A stretch of 64,000 bases of DNA from Meconema thalassinum (Eukaryota > Arthropoda > Insecta > Orthoptera > Tettigoniidae), in the NCBI GenBank assembly GCA_946902985.2, contig OX336389.2, positions 794,034,979 through 794,098,978 on the forward strand, in the 5' to 3' direction. The notes beneath the pieces were generated by a model. The model had not been told where the DNA came from. It worked only from the letters and a program-made list of their open reading frames with translations, and did no database searches. Both the position numbers and the translations under genes were made by a program. This document shows, one piece after another, positions 16,201-29,511 of the stretch (the stretch's first letter is position 1; each line of letters opens with the position of its first letter).

Positions 16201-16899
16201 AAACTCACTTTTCAACCTTTAAATCAACAATATTTTTCAATCCCTCATGAATTCGTTTCTCACCTGTCAATATTTTGTTCAACCAAATTCACTTTTCAAC
16301 CTTTAAATCAACAATATTTCAACTCCACATGAATTCGTATCTCACCAGTCCTCAAATTTCGATCAACAATCACGCGGCGCCTCTGTCAACAGGCCATTTC
16401 ATCATTTCTGCTTCAATTCGTTTCTCACCAGTCAATATTTTTTTCAACCAAACTCACTTTTCAACCTTTAAATCAACAATATTTTTAAATCCCTCATGAA
16501 TTCGTTTCTCACCAGTCAATATTTTGTTCAACCAAATTCACTTTTCTACCTTTTAATCAACAATATTTCAACCCCTCATGAATTCGTTTCTCACCAGTCT
16601 TTAAATTTCGATCAACAATCACGCGGCGCCTCTGTCCACAGGCCATTTCATCATTTCCGCTTCAATTCGTTTCTCACCAGTCAATATTTTGTTCAACCAA
16701 ATTCACTTTCAACCTTTAAATCAACAATATTTCAACCCCTCATGAATTCGTTTCTCACCAGTCAATATTTTGTTCAACCAAACACACTTTTCAACCTTTT
16801 AAATCAACAATATTTTTCAATCCCTCATGAATTCGTTTCCCACCAGTCAATATTTTGTTCAACCAAATTCACTTTTCAACCTTTAAATCAAAAATATTT

Positions 16900-19800
16900 C
16901 AACCCCTCTTGAATTCGTTTCTCACCAGTCCTCAAATTTCGATCAACAATCACGCGGCGCCTCTGTCAACAGGCCATTTCATCATTTCCGCTTCAATTCG
17001 TTTCTCACCAGTCAATATTTTGTTCTACCAAATTCACTTTTCAACCTTTAAATCAACAATATTTTTCAATCCCTCATGAATTCGTTTCTCACCAGTCAAT
17101 ATTTTCTTCAACCAAATTCACTTTTCAACCTTTAAATCAACAATATTTCAACCCCTCATGAATTCGTTTCTCACCAGTCCTCAAATTTCGATCAACAATC
17201 ACGCGGCGCCTCTGTCAACAGGCCATTTCATCATTTCCGCTTCAATTCGTATCTCACCAGTCCTCAAATTTCGATCAACAATCACGGGGCGCCTCTGTCA
17301 ACAGGCCATTTCATCATTTCTGCTTCAATTCGTTTCTCACGAGTCAATATTTTGTTCAACCAAACTCACTTTTCAACCTTTAAATCAACAATATTTTTCA
17401 ATCCCTCATGAATTCGTTTCTCACCAGTCAATATTTTGTTCAACCAAATTCACTTTTCAACCTTTAAATCAACAATATTTCAACCCCTCATGAATTCGTT
17501 TCTCACCAGTCCTTAAATTTCGATCAACAATCACGCGGCGCCTCTGTCAACAGGCCATTTCATCATTTCCGCTTCAATTCGTTTCTCTCCAGTCAATATT
17601 TTGTTCAACCAAATTCACTTTCAACCTTTAAGTCAACAATATTTCAACCCCTCATGAATTCGTTTCTCACCAGTCAATATTTTGTTCAACCAAACTCACT
17701 TTTCAACCTTTAAATCAACAATATTTTTCAATCCCTCATGAATTCGTTTCTCACCAGTCAATATTTTGTTCAACCAAATTAACTTTTCAACCTTTAAATC
17801 AAAAATATTTCAACCCCTCTTGAATTCGTTTCTCACCAGTCCTCAAATTTCGATCAACAATCACGCGCCGCCTCTGTCAACAGGCCATTTCATCATTTCT
17901 GCTTCAATTCGTTTCTCACCAGTCAATATTTTGTTCAACCAAACTCACTTTTCAACCTTTAAATCAACAATATTTTTCAATCCCTCATGAATTCGTTTCT
18001 CACCAGTCAATATTTTGTTCAACCAAATTCACTTTTCAACCTTTAAATCAACAATATTTCAACCCCTCATGAATTCGTTTCTCACCAGTCCTTAAATTTC
18101 GATCAACAATCACGCGGCGCCTCTGTCAACAGGCCATTTCATCATTTCCGCTTCAATTCGTTTCTCACCAGTCAATATTTTGTTCAACCTAATTCACTTC
18201 CAACCTTTAAATCAACAATATTTCAACCCCTCATGAATTCGTTTCTCACCAGTCAATATTTTGTTCAACCAAACTCACTTTTCTACCTTTAAATCAACAA
18301 TATTTTTCAATCCTTCATGAATTCGTTTCTCACCAGTCAATATTTTGTTCAACCAAATCCACTTTTCAACCTTTAAATCAAAAATATTTCAACCCCTCTT
18401 GAATTCGTTTCTCACCAGTCCTCAAATTTCGGTCAACAATCACGCGGCGCCTCTGTCAACAGGCCATTTCATCATTTCTGCTTCAATTCGTTTCTCACCA
18501 GTCAATATTTTTTTCAACCAAAATCACTTTTCAACCTTTAAATCAACAATATTTTTAAATCCCTCATGAATTCGTTTCTCACCAGTCAATATTTTGTTCA
18601 ACCAAATTCACTTTTCTACCTTTTAATCAACAATATTTCAACCCCTCATGAATTCGTTTCTCACCAGTCCTTAAATTTCGATCAACAATCACGCGGCGCC
18701 TCTGTCAACAGGCCATTTCATCATTTCCGCTTCAATTCGTTTCTCACCAGTCAATATTTTGTTCAACCTAATTCACTTCCAACCTTTAAATCAACAATAT
18801 TTCAACCCCTCATGAATTCGTTTCTCACCAGTCAATATTTTGTTCAACCAAACTCACTTTTCTACCTTTAAATCAACAATATTTTTCAATCCTTCATGAA
18901 TTCGTTTCTCACCAGTCAATATTTTGTTCAACCAAATCCACTTTTCAACCTTTAAATCAAAAATATTTCAACCCCTCTTGAATTCGTTTCTCACCAGTCC
19001 TCAAATTTCGATCAACAATCACGCGGCGCCTCTGTCAACAGGCCATTTCATCATTTCCGCTTCAATTCGTTTCTCACCAGTCAATATTTTGTTCTACCAA
19101 ATTCACTTTTCAACCTTTAAATCAACAATATTTATCAATCCCTCATGAATTCGTTTCTCACCAGTCAATATTTTCTTCAACCAAATTCACTTTTCAACCT
19201 TTAAATCAACAATATTTCAACCCCTCATGAATTCGTTTCTCACCAGTCCTTAAATTTCGATCAACAATCACGCGGCGCCTCTGTCAACAGGCCATTTCAT
19301 CATTTCCGCTTCAATTCGTATCTCACCAGTCCTCAAATTTCGATCAACAATCACGGGGCGCCTCTGTCAACAGGCCATTTCATCATTTCTGCTTCAATTC
19401 GTTTCTCACGAGTCAATATTTTGTTCAACCAAACTCACTTTTCAACCTTTAAATCAACAATATTTTTCAATCCCTCATGAATTCGTTTCTCACCAGTCAA
19501 TATTTTGTTCAACCAAATTCACTTTTCAACCTTTAAATCAACAATATTTCAACCCCTCATGAATTCGTTTCTCACCAGTCCTTAAATTTCGATCAACAAT
19601 CACGCGGCGCCTCTGTCAACAGGCCATTTCATCATTTCCGCTTCAATTCGTTTCTCTCCAGTCAATATTTTGTTCAACCAAATTCACTTTCAACCTTTAA
19701 GTCAACAATATTTCAACCCCTCATGAATTCGTTTCTCACCAGTCAATATTTTGTTCAACCAAACTCACTTTTCAACCTTTAAATCAACAATATTTTTCAA

Positions 19801-22800
19801 TCCCTCATGAATTCGTTTCTCACCAGTCAATATTTTGTTCAACCAAATTAACTTTTCAACCTTTAAATCAAAAATATTTCAACCCCTCTTGAATTCGTTT
19901 CTCACCAGTCCTCAAATTTCGATCAACAATCACGCGGCGCCTCTGTCAACAGGCCATTTCATCATTTCTGCTTCAATTCGTTTCTCACCAGTCAATATTT
20001 TGTTCAACCAAATTCACTTTTCAACCTTTCAATCAACAATATTTTCAATCCCTCATGAATTCGTTTCCCACCAGTCAATATTTTGTTCAACCAAATTCAC
20101 TTTTCAACCTTTAAATCAACAATATTTCAACCCCTCATGAATTCGTTTCTCACCAGTCCTCAAATTTCGATCAACAATCACGCGGCGCCTCTGTCAAAAG
20201 GCCATTTCATCATTTCCGCTTCAATTCTCATCTCACCAGTCCTCAAATTTCGATCAACAATCACGCGGCGCCTCTGTCAACAGGCTATTTCATCATTTCT
20301 GCTTCAATTCGTTTCTCACCAGTCAATATTTTGTTCAACCAAACTCACTTTTCAACCTTTAAATCAACAATATTTTTCAATCCCTCATGAATTCGTTTCT
20401 CACCTGTCAATATTTTGTTCAACCAAATTCACTTTTCAACCTTTAAATCAACAATATTTCAACTCCACATGAATTCGTATCTCACCAGTCCTCAAATTTC
20501 GATCAACAATCACGCGGCGCCTCTGTCAACAGGCCATTTCATCATTTCTGCTTCAATTCGTTTCTCACCAGTCAATATTTTGTTCAACCAAACTCACTTT
20601 TCAACCTTTAAATCAACAATATTTTTCAATCCCTCATGAATTCGTTTCTCACCAGTCAATATTTTGTTCAACCAAATTCACTTTTCAACCTTTAAATCAA
20701 CAATATTTCAACCCCTCATGAATTCGTTTCTCACCAGTCCTTAAATTTCGATCAACAATCACGCGGCGCCTCTGTCAACAGGCCATTTCATCATTTCCGC
20801 TTCAATTCGTTTCTCACCAGTCAATATTTTGTTCAACCTAATTGACTTTCAACCTTTAAATCAACAATATTTCAACCCCTCATGAATTCGTTTCTCACCA
20901 GTCAATATTTTGTTCAACCAAACTCACTTTTCAACCTTTAAATCAACAATATTTTTCAATCCCTCATGAATTCGTTTCTCACCAGTCAATATTTTGTTCA
21001 ACCAAATCCACTTTTCAACCTTTAAATCAAAAATATTTCAACCCCTCTTGAATTCGTTTCTCACCAGTCCTCAAATTTCGATCAACAATCACGCGGCGCC
21101 TCTGTCAACAGGCCATTTCATCATTTCTGCTTCAATTCGTTTCTCACCAGTCAATATTTTTTTCAACCAAACTCACTTTTCAACCTCGAAATCAACAATA
21201 TTTTTAAATCCCTCATGAATTCGTTTCTCACCAGTCAATATTTTGTTCAACCAAATTCACTTTTCTTCCTTTTAATCAACATTATTTCAACCCCTCATGA
21301 ATTCGTTTCTCACCAGTCTTTAAATTTCGATCAACAATCACGCGGCGCCTCTGTCCACAGGCCATTTCATCATTTCCGCTTCAATTCGTTTCTCACCAGT
21401 CAATATTTTGTTCAACCAAATTCACTTTCAACCTTTAAATCAACAATATTTCAACCCCTCATGAATTCGTTTCTCACCAGTCAATATTTTGTTCAACCAA
21501 ACTCACTTTTCAACCTTTTAAATCAACAATATTTTTCAATCCCTCATGAATTCGTTTCCCACCAGTCAATATTTTGTTCAACCAAATTCACTTCTCAACC
21601 TTTAAATCAAAAATATTTCAACCCCTCTTGAATTCGTTTCTCACCAGTCCTCAAATTTCGATCAACAATCACGCGGCGCCTCTGTCAACAGGCCATTTCA
21701 TCATTTCCGCTTCAATTCGTTTCTCACCAGTCAATATTTTGTTCTACCAAATTCACTTTTCAACCTTTAAATCAACAATATTTTTCAATCCCTCATGAAT
21801 TCGTTTCTCACCAGTCAATATTTTCTTCAACCAAATTCACTTTTCAACCTTTAAATCAACAATATTTCAACCCCTCATGAATTCGTTTCTCACCAGTCCT
21901 CAAATTTCGATCAACAATCACGCGGCGCCTCTGTCAACAGGCCATTTCATCATTTCCGCTTCAATTCGTATCTCACCAGTCCTCAAATTTCGATCAACAA
22001 TCACGGGGCGCCTCTGTCAACAGGCCATTTCATCATTTCTGCTTCAATTCGTTTCTCACGAGTCAATATTTTGTTCAACCAAACTCACTTTTCAACCTTT
22101 AAATCAACAATATTTTTCAATCCCTCATGAATTCGTTTCTCACCAGTCAATATTTTGTTCAACCAAATTCACTTTTCAACCTTTAAATCAACAATATTTC
22201 AACCCCTCATGAATTCGTTTCTCACCAGTCCTTAAATTTCGATCAACAATCACGCGGCGCCTCTGTCAACAGGCCATTTCATCATTTCCGCCTCAATTCG
22301 TTTTTCTCCAGTCAATATTTTGTTCAACCAAATTCACTTTCAACCTTTAAGTCAACAATATTTCAACCCCTCATTAATTCGTTTCTCACCAGTCAATATT
22401 TTGTTCAACCAAACTCACTTTTCAACCTTTAAATCAACAATATTTTTCAATCCCTCATGAATTCGTTTCTCACCAGTCAATATTATGTTCAACCAAATTA
22501 ACTTTTCAACCTTTAAATCAAAAATATTTCAACCCCTCTTGAATTCGTTTCTCACCAGTCCTCAAATTTCGATCAACAATCACGCGCCGCCTCTGTCAAC
22601 AGGCCATTTCATCATTTCTGCTTCAATTCGTTTCTCACCAGTCAATATTTTGTTCAACCAAACTCACTTTTCAACCTTTAAATCAACAATATTTTTCAAT
22701 CCCTCATGAATTCGTTTCTCACCAGTCAATATTTTGTTCAACCAAATTCACTTTTCAACCTTTAAATCAACAATATTTCAACCCCTCATGAATTCGTTTC

Positions 22801-23820
22801 TCACCAGTCCTTAAATTTCGATCAACAATCACGCGGCGCCTCTGTCAACAGGCCATTTCATCATTTCCGCTTCAATTCGTTTCTCACCAGTCAATATTTT
22901 GTTCAACCTAATTCACTTCCAACCTTTAAATCAACAATATTTCAACCCCTCATGAATTCGTTTCTCACCAGTCAATATTTTGTTCAACCAAACTCACTTT
23001 TCAACCTTTAAATCAACAATATTTTTCAATCCCTCATGAATTCGTTTCTCACCAGTCAATATTTTGTTCAACCAAATCCACTTTTCAACCTTTAAATCAA
23101 AAATATTTCAACCCCTCTTGAATTCGTTTCTCACCAGTCCTCAAATTTCGATCAACAATCACGCGGCGCCTCTGTCAACAGGCCATTTCATCATTTCTGC
23201 TTCAATTCGTTTCTCACCAGTCAATATTTTTTTCAACCAAACTCACTTTTCAACCTTTAAATCAACAATATTTTTAAATCCCTCATGAATTCGTTTCTCA
23301 CCAGTCAATATTTTGTTCAACCAAATTCACTTTTCTACCTTTTAATCAACAATATTTCAACCCCTCATGAATTCGTTTCTCACCAGTCTTTAAATTTCGA
23401 TCAACAATCACGCGGCGCCTCTGTCCACAGGCCATTTCATCATTTCCGCTTCAATTCGTTTCTCACCAGTCAATATTTTGTTCAACCAAATTCACTTTCG
23501 ACCTTTAAATCAACAATATTTCAACCCCTCATGAATTCGTTTCTCACCAGTCAATATTTTGTTCAACCAAACTCACTTTTCAACCTTTTAAATCAACAAT
23601 ATTTTTCAATCCCTCATGAATTCGTTTCCCACCAGTCAATATTTTGTTCAACCAAATTCACTTTTCAACCTTTAAATCAAAAATATTTCAACCCCTCTTG
23701 AATTCGTTTCTCACCAGTCCTCAAATTTCGATCAACAATCACGCGGCGCCTCTGTCAACAGGCCATTTCATCATTTCCGCTTCAATTCGTTTCTCACCAG
23801 TCAATATTTTGTTCTACCAA
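16900..23820. repeat. 7.62-kb satellite super-repeat, copy 2
   Basis: This is the second copy of the segment at 9280-16200, with the same private variants at +7618 or +7619. Agreement is lost near 23820, where this copy has gttctaccaaattc while the equivalent place in copy 1 has gttcaaccaaactc. Copy 2 also holds a private patch at 18660-18925, where seven monomers have been replaced by a repeat of the preceding 580 bp. Confidence 0.85.
18080..18925. repeat. Local 580-bp tandem duplication inside super-repeat copy 2
   Basis: The variants cacttccaacc, cttttctacc and aatccttcatg occur near 18195-18315 and again 580 bp later near 18775-18895. The equivalent place in copy 1 (11060-11300) has different monomers there (agtctttaaattt, gtccacagg). 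The simplest reading is a seven-monomer unequal exchange or conversion after the 7.62-kb duplication. Confidence 0.7.
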
Positions 23821-25099
23821 ATTCACTTTTCAACCTTTAAATCAACAATATTTATCAATCCCTCATGAATTCGTTTCTCACCAGTCAATATTTTCTTCAA
23901 CCAAATTCACTTTTCAACCTATAAATCAACAATATTTCAACCCCTCATGAATTCGTTTCTCACCAGTCCTCAAATTTCGATCAACAATCACGCGGCGCCT
24001 CTGTCAACAGGCCATTTCATCATTTCCGCTTCAATTCGTATCTCACCAGTCCTCAAATTTCGATCAACAATCACGGGGCGCCTCTGTCAACAGGCCATTT
24101 CATCATTTCTGCTTCAATTCGTTTCTCACGAGTCAATATTTTGTTCAACCAAACTCACTTTTCAACCTTTAAATCAACAATATTTTTCAATCCCTCATGA
24201 ATTCGTTTCTCACCAGTCAATATTTTGTTCAACCAAATTCACTTTTCAACCTTTAAATCAACAATATTTCAACCCCTCATGAATTCGTTTCTCACCAGTC
24301 CTTAAATTTCGATCAACAATCACGCGGCGCCTCTGTCAACAGGCCATTTCATCATTTCCGCTTCAATTCGTTTCTCTCCAGTCAATATTTTGTTCAACCA
24401 AATTCACTTTCAACCTTTAAGTCAACAATATTTCAACCCCTCATGAATTCGTTTCTCACCAGTCAATATTTTGTTCAACCAAACTCACTTTTCAACCTTT
24501 AAATCAACAATATTTTTCAATCCCTCATGAATTCGTTTCTCACCAGTCAATATTTTGTTCAACCAAATTAACTTTTCAACCTTTAAATCAAAAATATTTC
24601 AACCCCTCTTGAATTCGTTTCTCACCAGTCCTCAAATTTCGATCAACAATCACGCGGCGCCTCTGTCAACAGGCCATTTCATCATTTCTGCTTCAATTCG
24701 TTTCTCACCAGTCAATATTTTGTTCAACCAAATTCACTTTTCAACCTTTCAATCAACAATATTTTTCAATCCCTCATGAATTCGTTTCCCACCAGTCAAT
24801 ATTTTCTTCAACCAAATTCACTTTTCAACCTTTAAATCAACAATATTTCAACCCCTCATGAATTCGTTTCTCACCAGTCCTCAAATTTCGATCAACAATC
24901 ACGCGGCGCCTCTGTCAACAGGCCATTTCATCATTTCCGCTTCAATTCTCATCTCACCAGTCCTCAAATTTCGATCAACAATCACGCGGCGCCTCTGTCA
25001 ACAGGCCATTTCATCATTTCTGCTTCAATTCGTTTCTCACCAGTCAATATTTTGTTCAACCAAACTCACTTTTCAACCTTTAAATCAACAATATTCTTC

Positions 25100-27185
25100 A
25101 ATTCCTCATGAATTCGTTTCTCACCAGTCAATAATTTGTTCAACTAAATTCACTTTTCAACCTTTAAATCAACAATATTTCATCCCCTCATGAATTCGTT
25201 TCTCACCAGTCCTTAAATTTCGATCAACAATCACGCGGCGCCTATGTCAACAGGCCATTTCATCATTTCCGCTTCAATTCGTTTCTCACCAGTCAATATT
25301 TTGTTCAACCAAATTCACTTTCAACCTTTAAATCAACAATATTTCAACCCATCATGAATTCGTTTCTCACCAGTCAATATTTTGTTCAACCAAACTCACT
25401 TTTCAACCTTTAAATCAACAATATTTTTCAATCCCTCATGAATTCGTTTCTCACCAGTCAATATTTTGTTCAACCAAATCCACTTTTCAACATTTAAATC
25501 AAAAATATTTCAACCCCTCTTGAATTCGTTTCTCACCAGTCCTCAAATTTCGATCAACAATCACGCGGCGCCTCTGTCAACAGGCCATTTCATCATTTCT
25601 GCTTCAATTCGTTTCTCACCAGTCAATATTTTGTTCAACCAAATTCACTTTTCAACCTTTAAATCAACAATATTTTTCAATCCCTCATGAATTCGTTTCT
25701 CACCAGTCAATATTTTGTTCAACCAAATTCACTTTTCAACCTTTAAATCAACAATATTTCAACCCCTCATGTATTCGTTTCTCACCAGTCCTCAAATTTC
25801 GATCAACAATCACGCGGCGCCTCTGTCAACAGGCCATTTCATCATTTCTGCTTCAATTCGTTTCTCACCAGTCAATATTTTGTTCAACCAAACTCACTTT
25901 TCAACCTTTAAATCAACAATATTTCAACCCCTCATGAATTCGTTTCTCACCACTCCTTAAATTTCGATCAACAATCACGCGGCGCCTCTGTCAACAGGCC
26001 ATTTCATCATTTCCGCTTCAATTCGTTTCTCACCAGTCAATTTTTTGTTCAACCAAATTCACTTTCAACCTTTAAATCAACAATATTTCAACCCCTCATG
26101 AATTCGTTTCTCACCAGTCAATATTTTGTTCAACCAAATTCGCTTTTCAATCTTTAAATCAACAATATTTTTCAATCCCTCATGAATTCGTTTCTCACCA
26201 GTCAATATTTTGTTCAACCAAATTCACTTTTCAACCTTTAAATCAAAAATATTTCAACCCCTCTTGAATTCGTTTCTCACCAGTCCTCAAATTTCGATCA
26301 ACAATCACGCGGCGCCTCTGTCAACAGGCCATTTCATCATTTCTGCTTCAATTCGTTTCTCACCAGTCAATATTTTGTTCAACCAAATTCACTTTTCAAC
26401 CTTTAAATCAACAATATTTTTCAATCCCTTATGAATTCGTTTCTCACCAGTCAATATTTTGTTCAACCAAATTTACTTTTCAACCTTTAAATCAACAATA
26501 TTTCAACCCCTCATGAATTCGTTTCTCACCAGTCCTCAAATTTCGATCAACAATCACGCGGCGCCTCTGTCAACAGGCCATTTCATCATTTCCGCTTTAA
26601 TTCGTTCCTCACCAGTCAATTTTTTGTTCAACCAAATTCACTTTTCAACCTTTAAATCAGCAATATTTCAACCCCTCATGAATTCGTTTCTCACCAGTCC
26701 TCAAATTTCCATCAACAATCACGCGGCGCCTCTGTCAACAGGCCATTTCATCATTTCCGCTTCAATTCGTTTCTCACCAGTCAATATTTTGTTCAACCAA
26801 ATTCACTTTCAACCTTTAAATCAACAATATTTCAACCCCTCGTGAATTCGTTTCTCACCAGTCAATATTTTGTTCAACCAAACTCACTTTTCAACCTTTA
26901 AAATCAACAATATTTCAACCCTGCTTCAATTCGTTTCTCACCAGTCCTCAAATTTCGATCAACAATCACGCGGTGCCTCTGTCAACAGGCCATTTCACCA
27001 TTTCCGCTTCAATTCGTTTTTTACCAGTCACTATTTTGTTCAACCAAATTCACTTTCAACCTTTAAATCAACAATATTTCAACCCCTCATGAATTCGTTT
27101 CTCACCAGTCAATATTTTGTTCAACCAAACTCACTTTTCAACCTTTGAAATCAACAATAATTCAACCCCCCTTGAATTCGTTTCT
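25100..27185. repeat. Degenerate right edge of the satellite array
   Basis: From about 25.1 kb the 25-monomer order breaks down and singleton changes accumulate: ttttttgttcaacc near 26041, ggtgcctc near 26972, tttcaccatttc near 26994, tttttaccagtcac near 27018. The last recognisable monomer ends at about 27185, followed by unrelated AT-rich DNA. Decay toward the border is typical where unequal exchange no longer homogenises the repeats. Confidence 0.8.
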
Positions 27186-27519
27186 TCATCCAGCCCCAAA
27201 TTTTCCAAATTCATAAAAATTTACCTAAATCTCATAAAGCAATTCATAAATAATAATAATTAATCAAATTGATTCTAAAAATCTATAAATTTCTCCCCAA
27301 ATTCATATATTTTTTTATCTCAAAACTCAAATAATTATAGTATCTTTTCCCTGTAAAGGTTTTTCTAAACTTTTATAGAAACATATAAAGTCACGGTAAA
27401 AAAATACATTATAAAGATTAAAAATAATAAAAACTCGCGCCCGCGGTTAATCAATAAGCTGCCATATATATTCAGTCATACAATATAAGAACCGTAACAA
27501 ATCTTTAATTAATGGTTAA

Positions 27520-27658
27520 ATATATATATATATATATATATTCATTATTGTATTTTATCCTACATACTTCAATATTTTGGTCAATTTATAATAAATGGGT
27601 ATTTTAATAAAATACTTTAATCTATTACTAAAAATAAATAAATAAACTATGTAGGTTG

Positions 27659-27704
<46 letters not shown>

Positions 27705-27962
27705 TATTTAATTATATTACAATATGCACTTATATATATATATATATATATATAAATATATAATGAGAATAAAGATTGCGATACTCTACAATGTCATAAA
27801 TATTTTTAAGATCCTTCTTTTCGGCCTCTATCCTATAGGTCTTTAATAGGTCGAAAGGATCTGCATATCTATAAGCTCTTATTAATTAATAAACTTTCTA
27901 TAAGATATTACATTTATTATATATACGTATATATACGTATATATATATATATATATATATAT
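27520..27962. repeat. TA microsatellites in the control-region copy
   Basis: Four (TA)n runs lie at about 27520-27541, 27660-27702, 27731-27754 and 27918-27962. The last includes two atatatacgt repeats. TA runs are common in insect control regions. Confidence 0.9.
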
Positions 27963-28414
27963 AACAGATTGAATTTGGAGGGTCCATTCATCAGTTTTTC
28001 TATTGGCGCCACGTGATTTTTTTTATCTAGGCAGTTTCACGACCCATTTTATAAAAAAATTAATTAGCATAATAGCAAATTTATGATACTTTCTCCTTAT
28101 AATACCATAATTTCTCATAAATATTTTTGCATAAAATTGCATTAATATAACTTTTAACTGATCAATTTTTATGGAATAAAATCCTCCTAAAATTTTACTT
28201 TATACATTTCTAACCTTTTTTTTAAATTAAATCAATCACAAAATTAATTGAAAGACCAGAACTTATCATTTTATTTTACAAAAAATCCTTTAGTACTAAT
28301 TTTAATCAATTTTTTATTAAGTAAGTGCACATAAATCTAACCAATATACCTTAAAATTTTATGCTTTTTTTTATAAAAAATATTCTCTCTTTTTTGAACA
28401 TAATAATAAAAAGA

Positions 28415-29434
28415 ATTTAATTATAACCTAATTTAATGTCCCTACACCTTTAAGAAATTTTATAAAAGTGAATCATGTTCACATGAGAAGACCTTTTTTT
28501 GAAATAGAAAATTAATTTCAACCCCCCTTGAAATTACCTCCACGTCCCGGAAGATGGAGTGGCAAAAACAACTTTTTTTTAATACATTACATTCCTATTT
28601 AATATCTTTTTTAATTATAACCTAATTTAATGTTTCTACACCTTTAAGAAATTTTATAAAAGTGAATCATGTTCACTGGAGAAGACCCTTTTTTGAAATA
28701 GAAAAATAATTTCAACCCCCCTTGAAATTACCTCCACGTCCCAGAAGATGGGGTGGCAAAAACAAACTTTTTTAATACATTACATTCCTATTTAATACCT
28801 TTTTTAATTATAACCTAATTTAATGTCCCTACACCTTTAAGAAATTTTATAAAAGTGAATCTTGTTCACAGAAGAAGACCCTGTTTTGAAATAGGAAAAT
28901 AATTTCAACCCACCTTGAAATTACCTCCACGTCCCGGAAGATGGGGTGGCAAAAAAACTTTTTTTTAATACATTACATTCCTATTTAATACCTTTTTTAA
29001 TTATAACCTAATTTAATGTCCCTACACCTTTAAGAAATTTTATAATAGTGAATCATGTTCACAGGAGAAGACCCTTTTTTGAAATAGAAAAATAATTTCA
29101 ACCCCCCTTGAAATTACCTCCACGTCCCGGAAGATGGGGTGGCAAAAACAAACTTTTTTTAATACATTACATTCCTATTTAATACCTTTTTTAATTATAA
29201 GCTATTTTAATGTCCCTACACCTTTAAGAAATTTTATAAAAGTGAATCATGTTCACAGGAGAAGACCCTTTTTTGAAATAGAAAAATAATTTCAACCCCC
29301 TTGAAATTACCTCCACGTCCCGGAAGATGGGGTGGCAAAAACAAACTTTTTTAATACATTACATTCCTATTTAATACATTTTTTTAATTATAACCTAATT
29401 TAATGTCCCTACACCTTTAAGAAATTTTATAAAA
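28415..29434. repeat. 193-bp tandem repeats, five copies plus a partial
   Basis: Units begin with ttataacctaatttaatg at about 28421, 28615, 28808, 29001, 29195 (variant gctattttaatg) and 29388, a spacing of 193-194 bp. The sixth copy is cut after about 45 bp. Each unit contains a GC-richer block (cctccacgtcccggaagatg) and a purine-rich segment. Copies differ by a few single-base changes and small indels. Tandem repeats of this kind are frequent in insect mitochondrial control regions. Confidence 0.93.
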
Positions 29435-29511
29435 TATATTTATAAATGTAAAATTATATTATTTTTTCATATACTATAGTTAAATATTATAATAACTCCA
29501 CTAATTCTTTT

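Larger units (their letters stand above)
1..27185. repeat. Satellite array, ~82.8-bp monomers in higher-order units
   Basis: The whole interval is head-to-tail monomers of 81-84 bp. The A type runs from gaattcgtttctcaccagtc through tcaaccaaattcac and aatcaacaat. The B type shares the first 20 bases, then carries a GC-rich core (cacgcggcgcctctgtc) and ends in catcatttc-gcttc. Many monomer junctions carry an EcoRI site (GAATTC), and B cores carry GGCGCC. Landmark variants recur at 579-580 bp (7 monomers), 2069-2072 bp (25), 2650 bp (32) and 2899 bp (35), so this is a higher-order repeat array. Because 82.8 is not a multiple of 3, the reading frame changes at each monomer; the repeated 74-, 111- and 138-codon open frames are products of repetition, not genes. 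The array is open at the left window edge, so its true length is unknown. Confidence 0.97.
27186..29511 (+). other. NUMT: mitochondrial control (A+T-rich) region copy
   Basis: This AT-rich, gene-free DNA lies directly upstream of the trnI-trnQ-trnM cluster, the place of the control region in insect mtDNA. It contains long TA tracts (27520-27541, 27660-27702, 27731-27754, 27918-27962), a hairpin at 27809-27862, poly-T tracts, and a tandem array of about 193-bp units ending about 75 bp before trnI. No 12S rRNA could be recognised to its left, so the mitochondrial part probably starts inside the control region. The exact left junction with the satellite (about 27186-27300) cannot be set by eye. 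Confidence 0.65.

Noticed and set aside
1..27185. Dozens of similar short open frames (74, 111, 138 codons) across the array
   Set aside because: They arise because the satellite has few stops in one frame. The frame changes at every monomer, the peptide is low complexity, and variants show no codon-level conservation.
1..27185. CRISPR-like repeat array
   Set aside because: There are no unique spacers; the whole 83-bp unit repeats and the context is eukaryotic.
1..27185. CENP-B box in the monomers
   Set aside because: The ttcg word in aattcgtttctcaccag is not followed by the required A and CGGG positions.
27430..27470. cgcccgcggttaatc as a 12S rRNA fragment
   Set aside because: It resembles a conserved rRNA word, but 12S should lie on the minus strand here and no other rRNA landmark is present.
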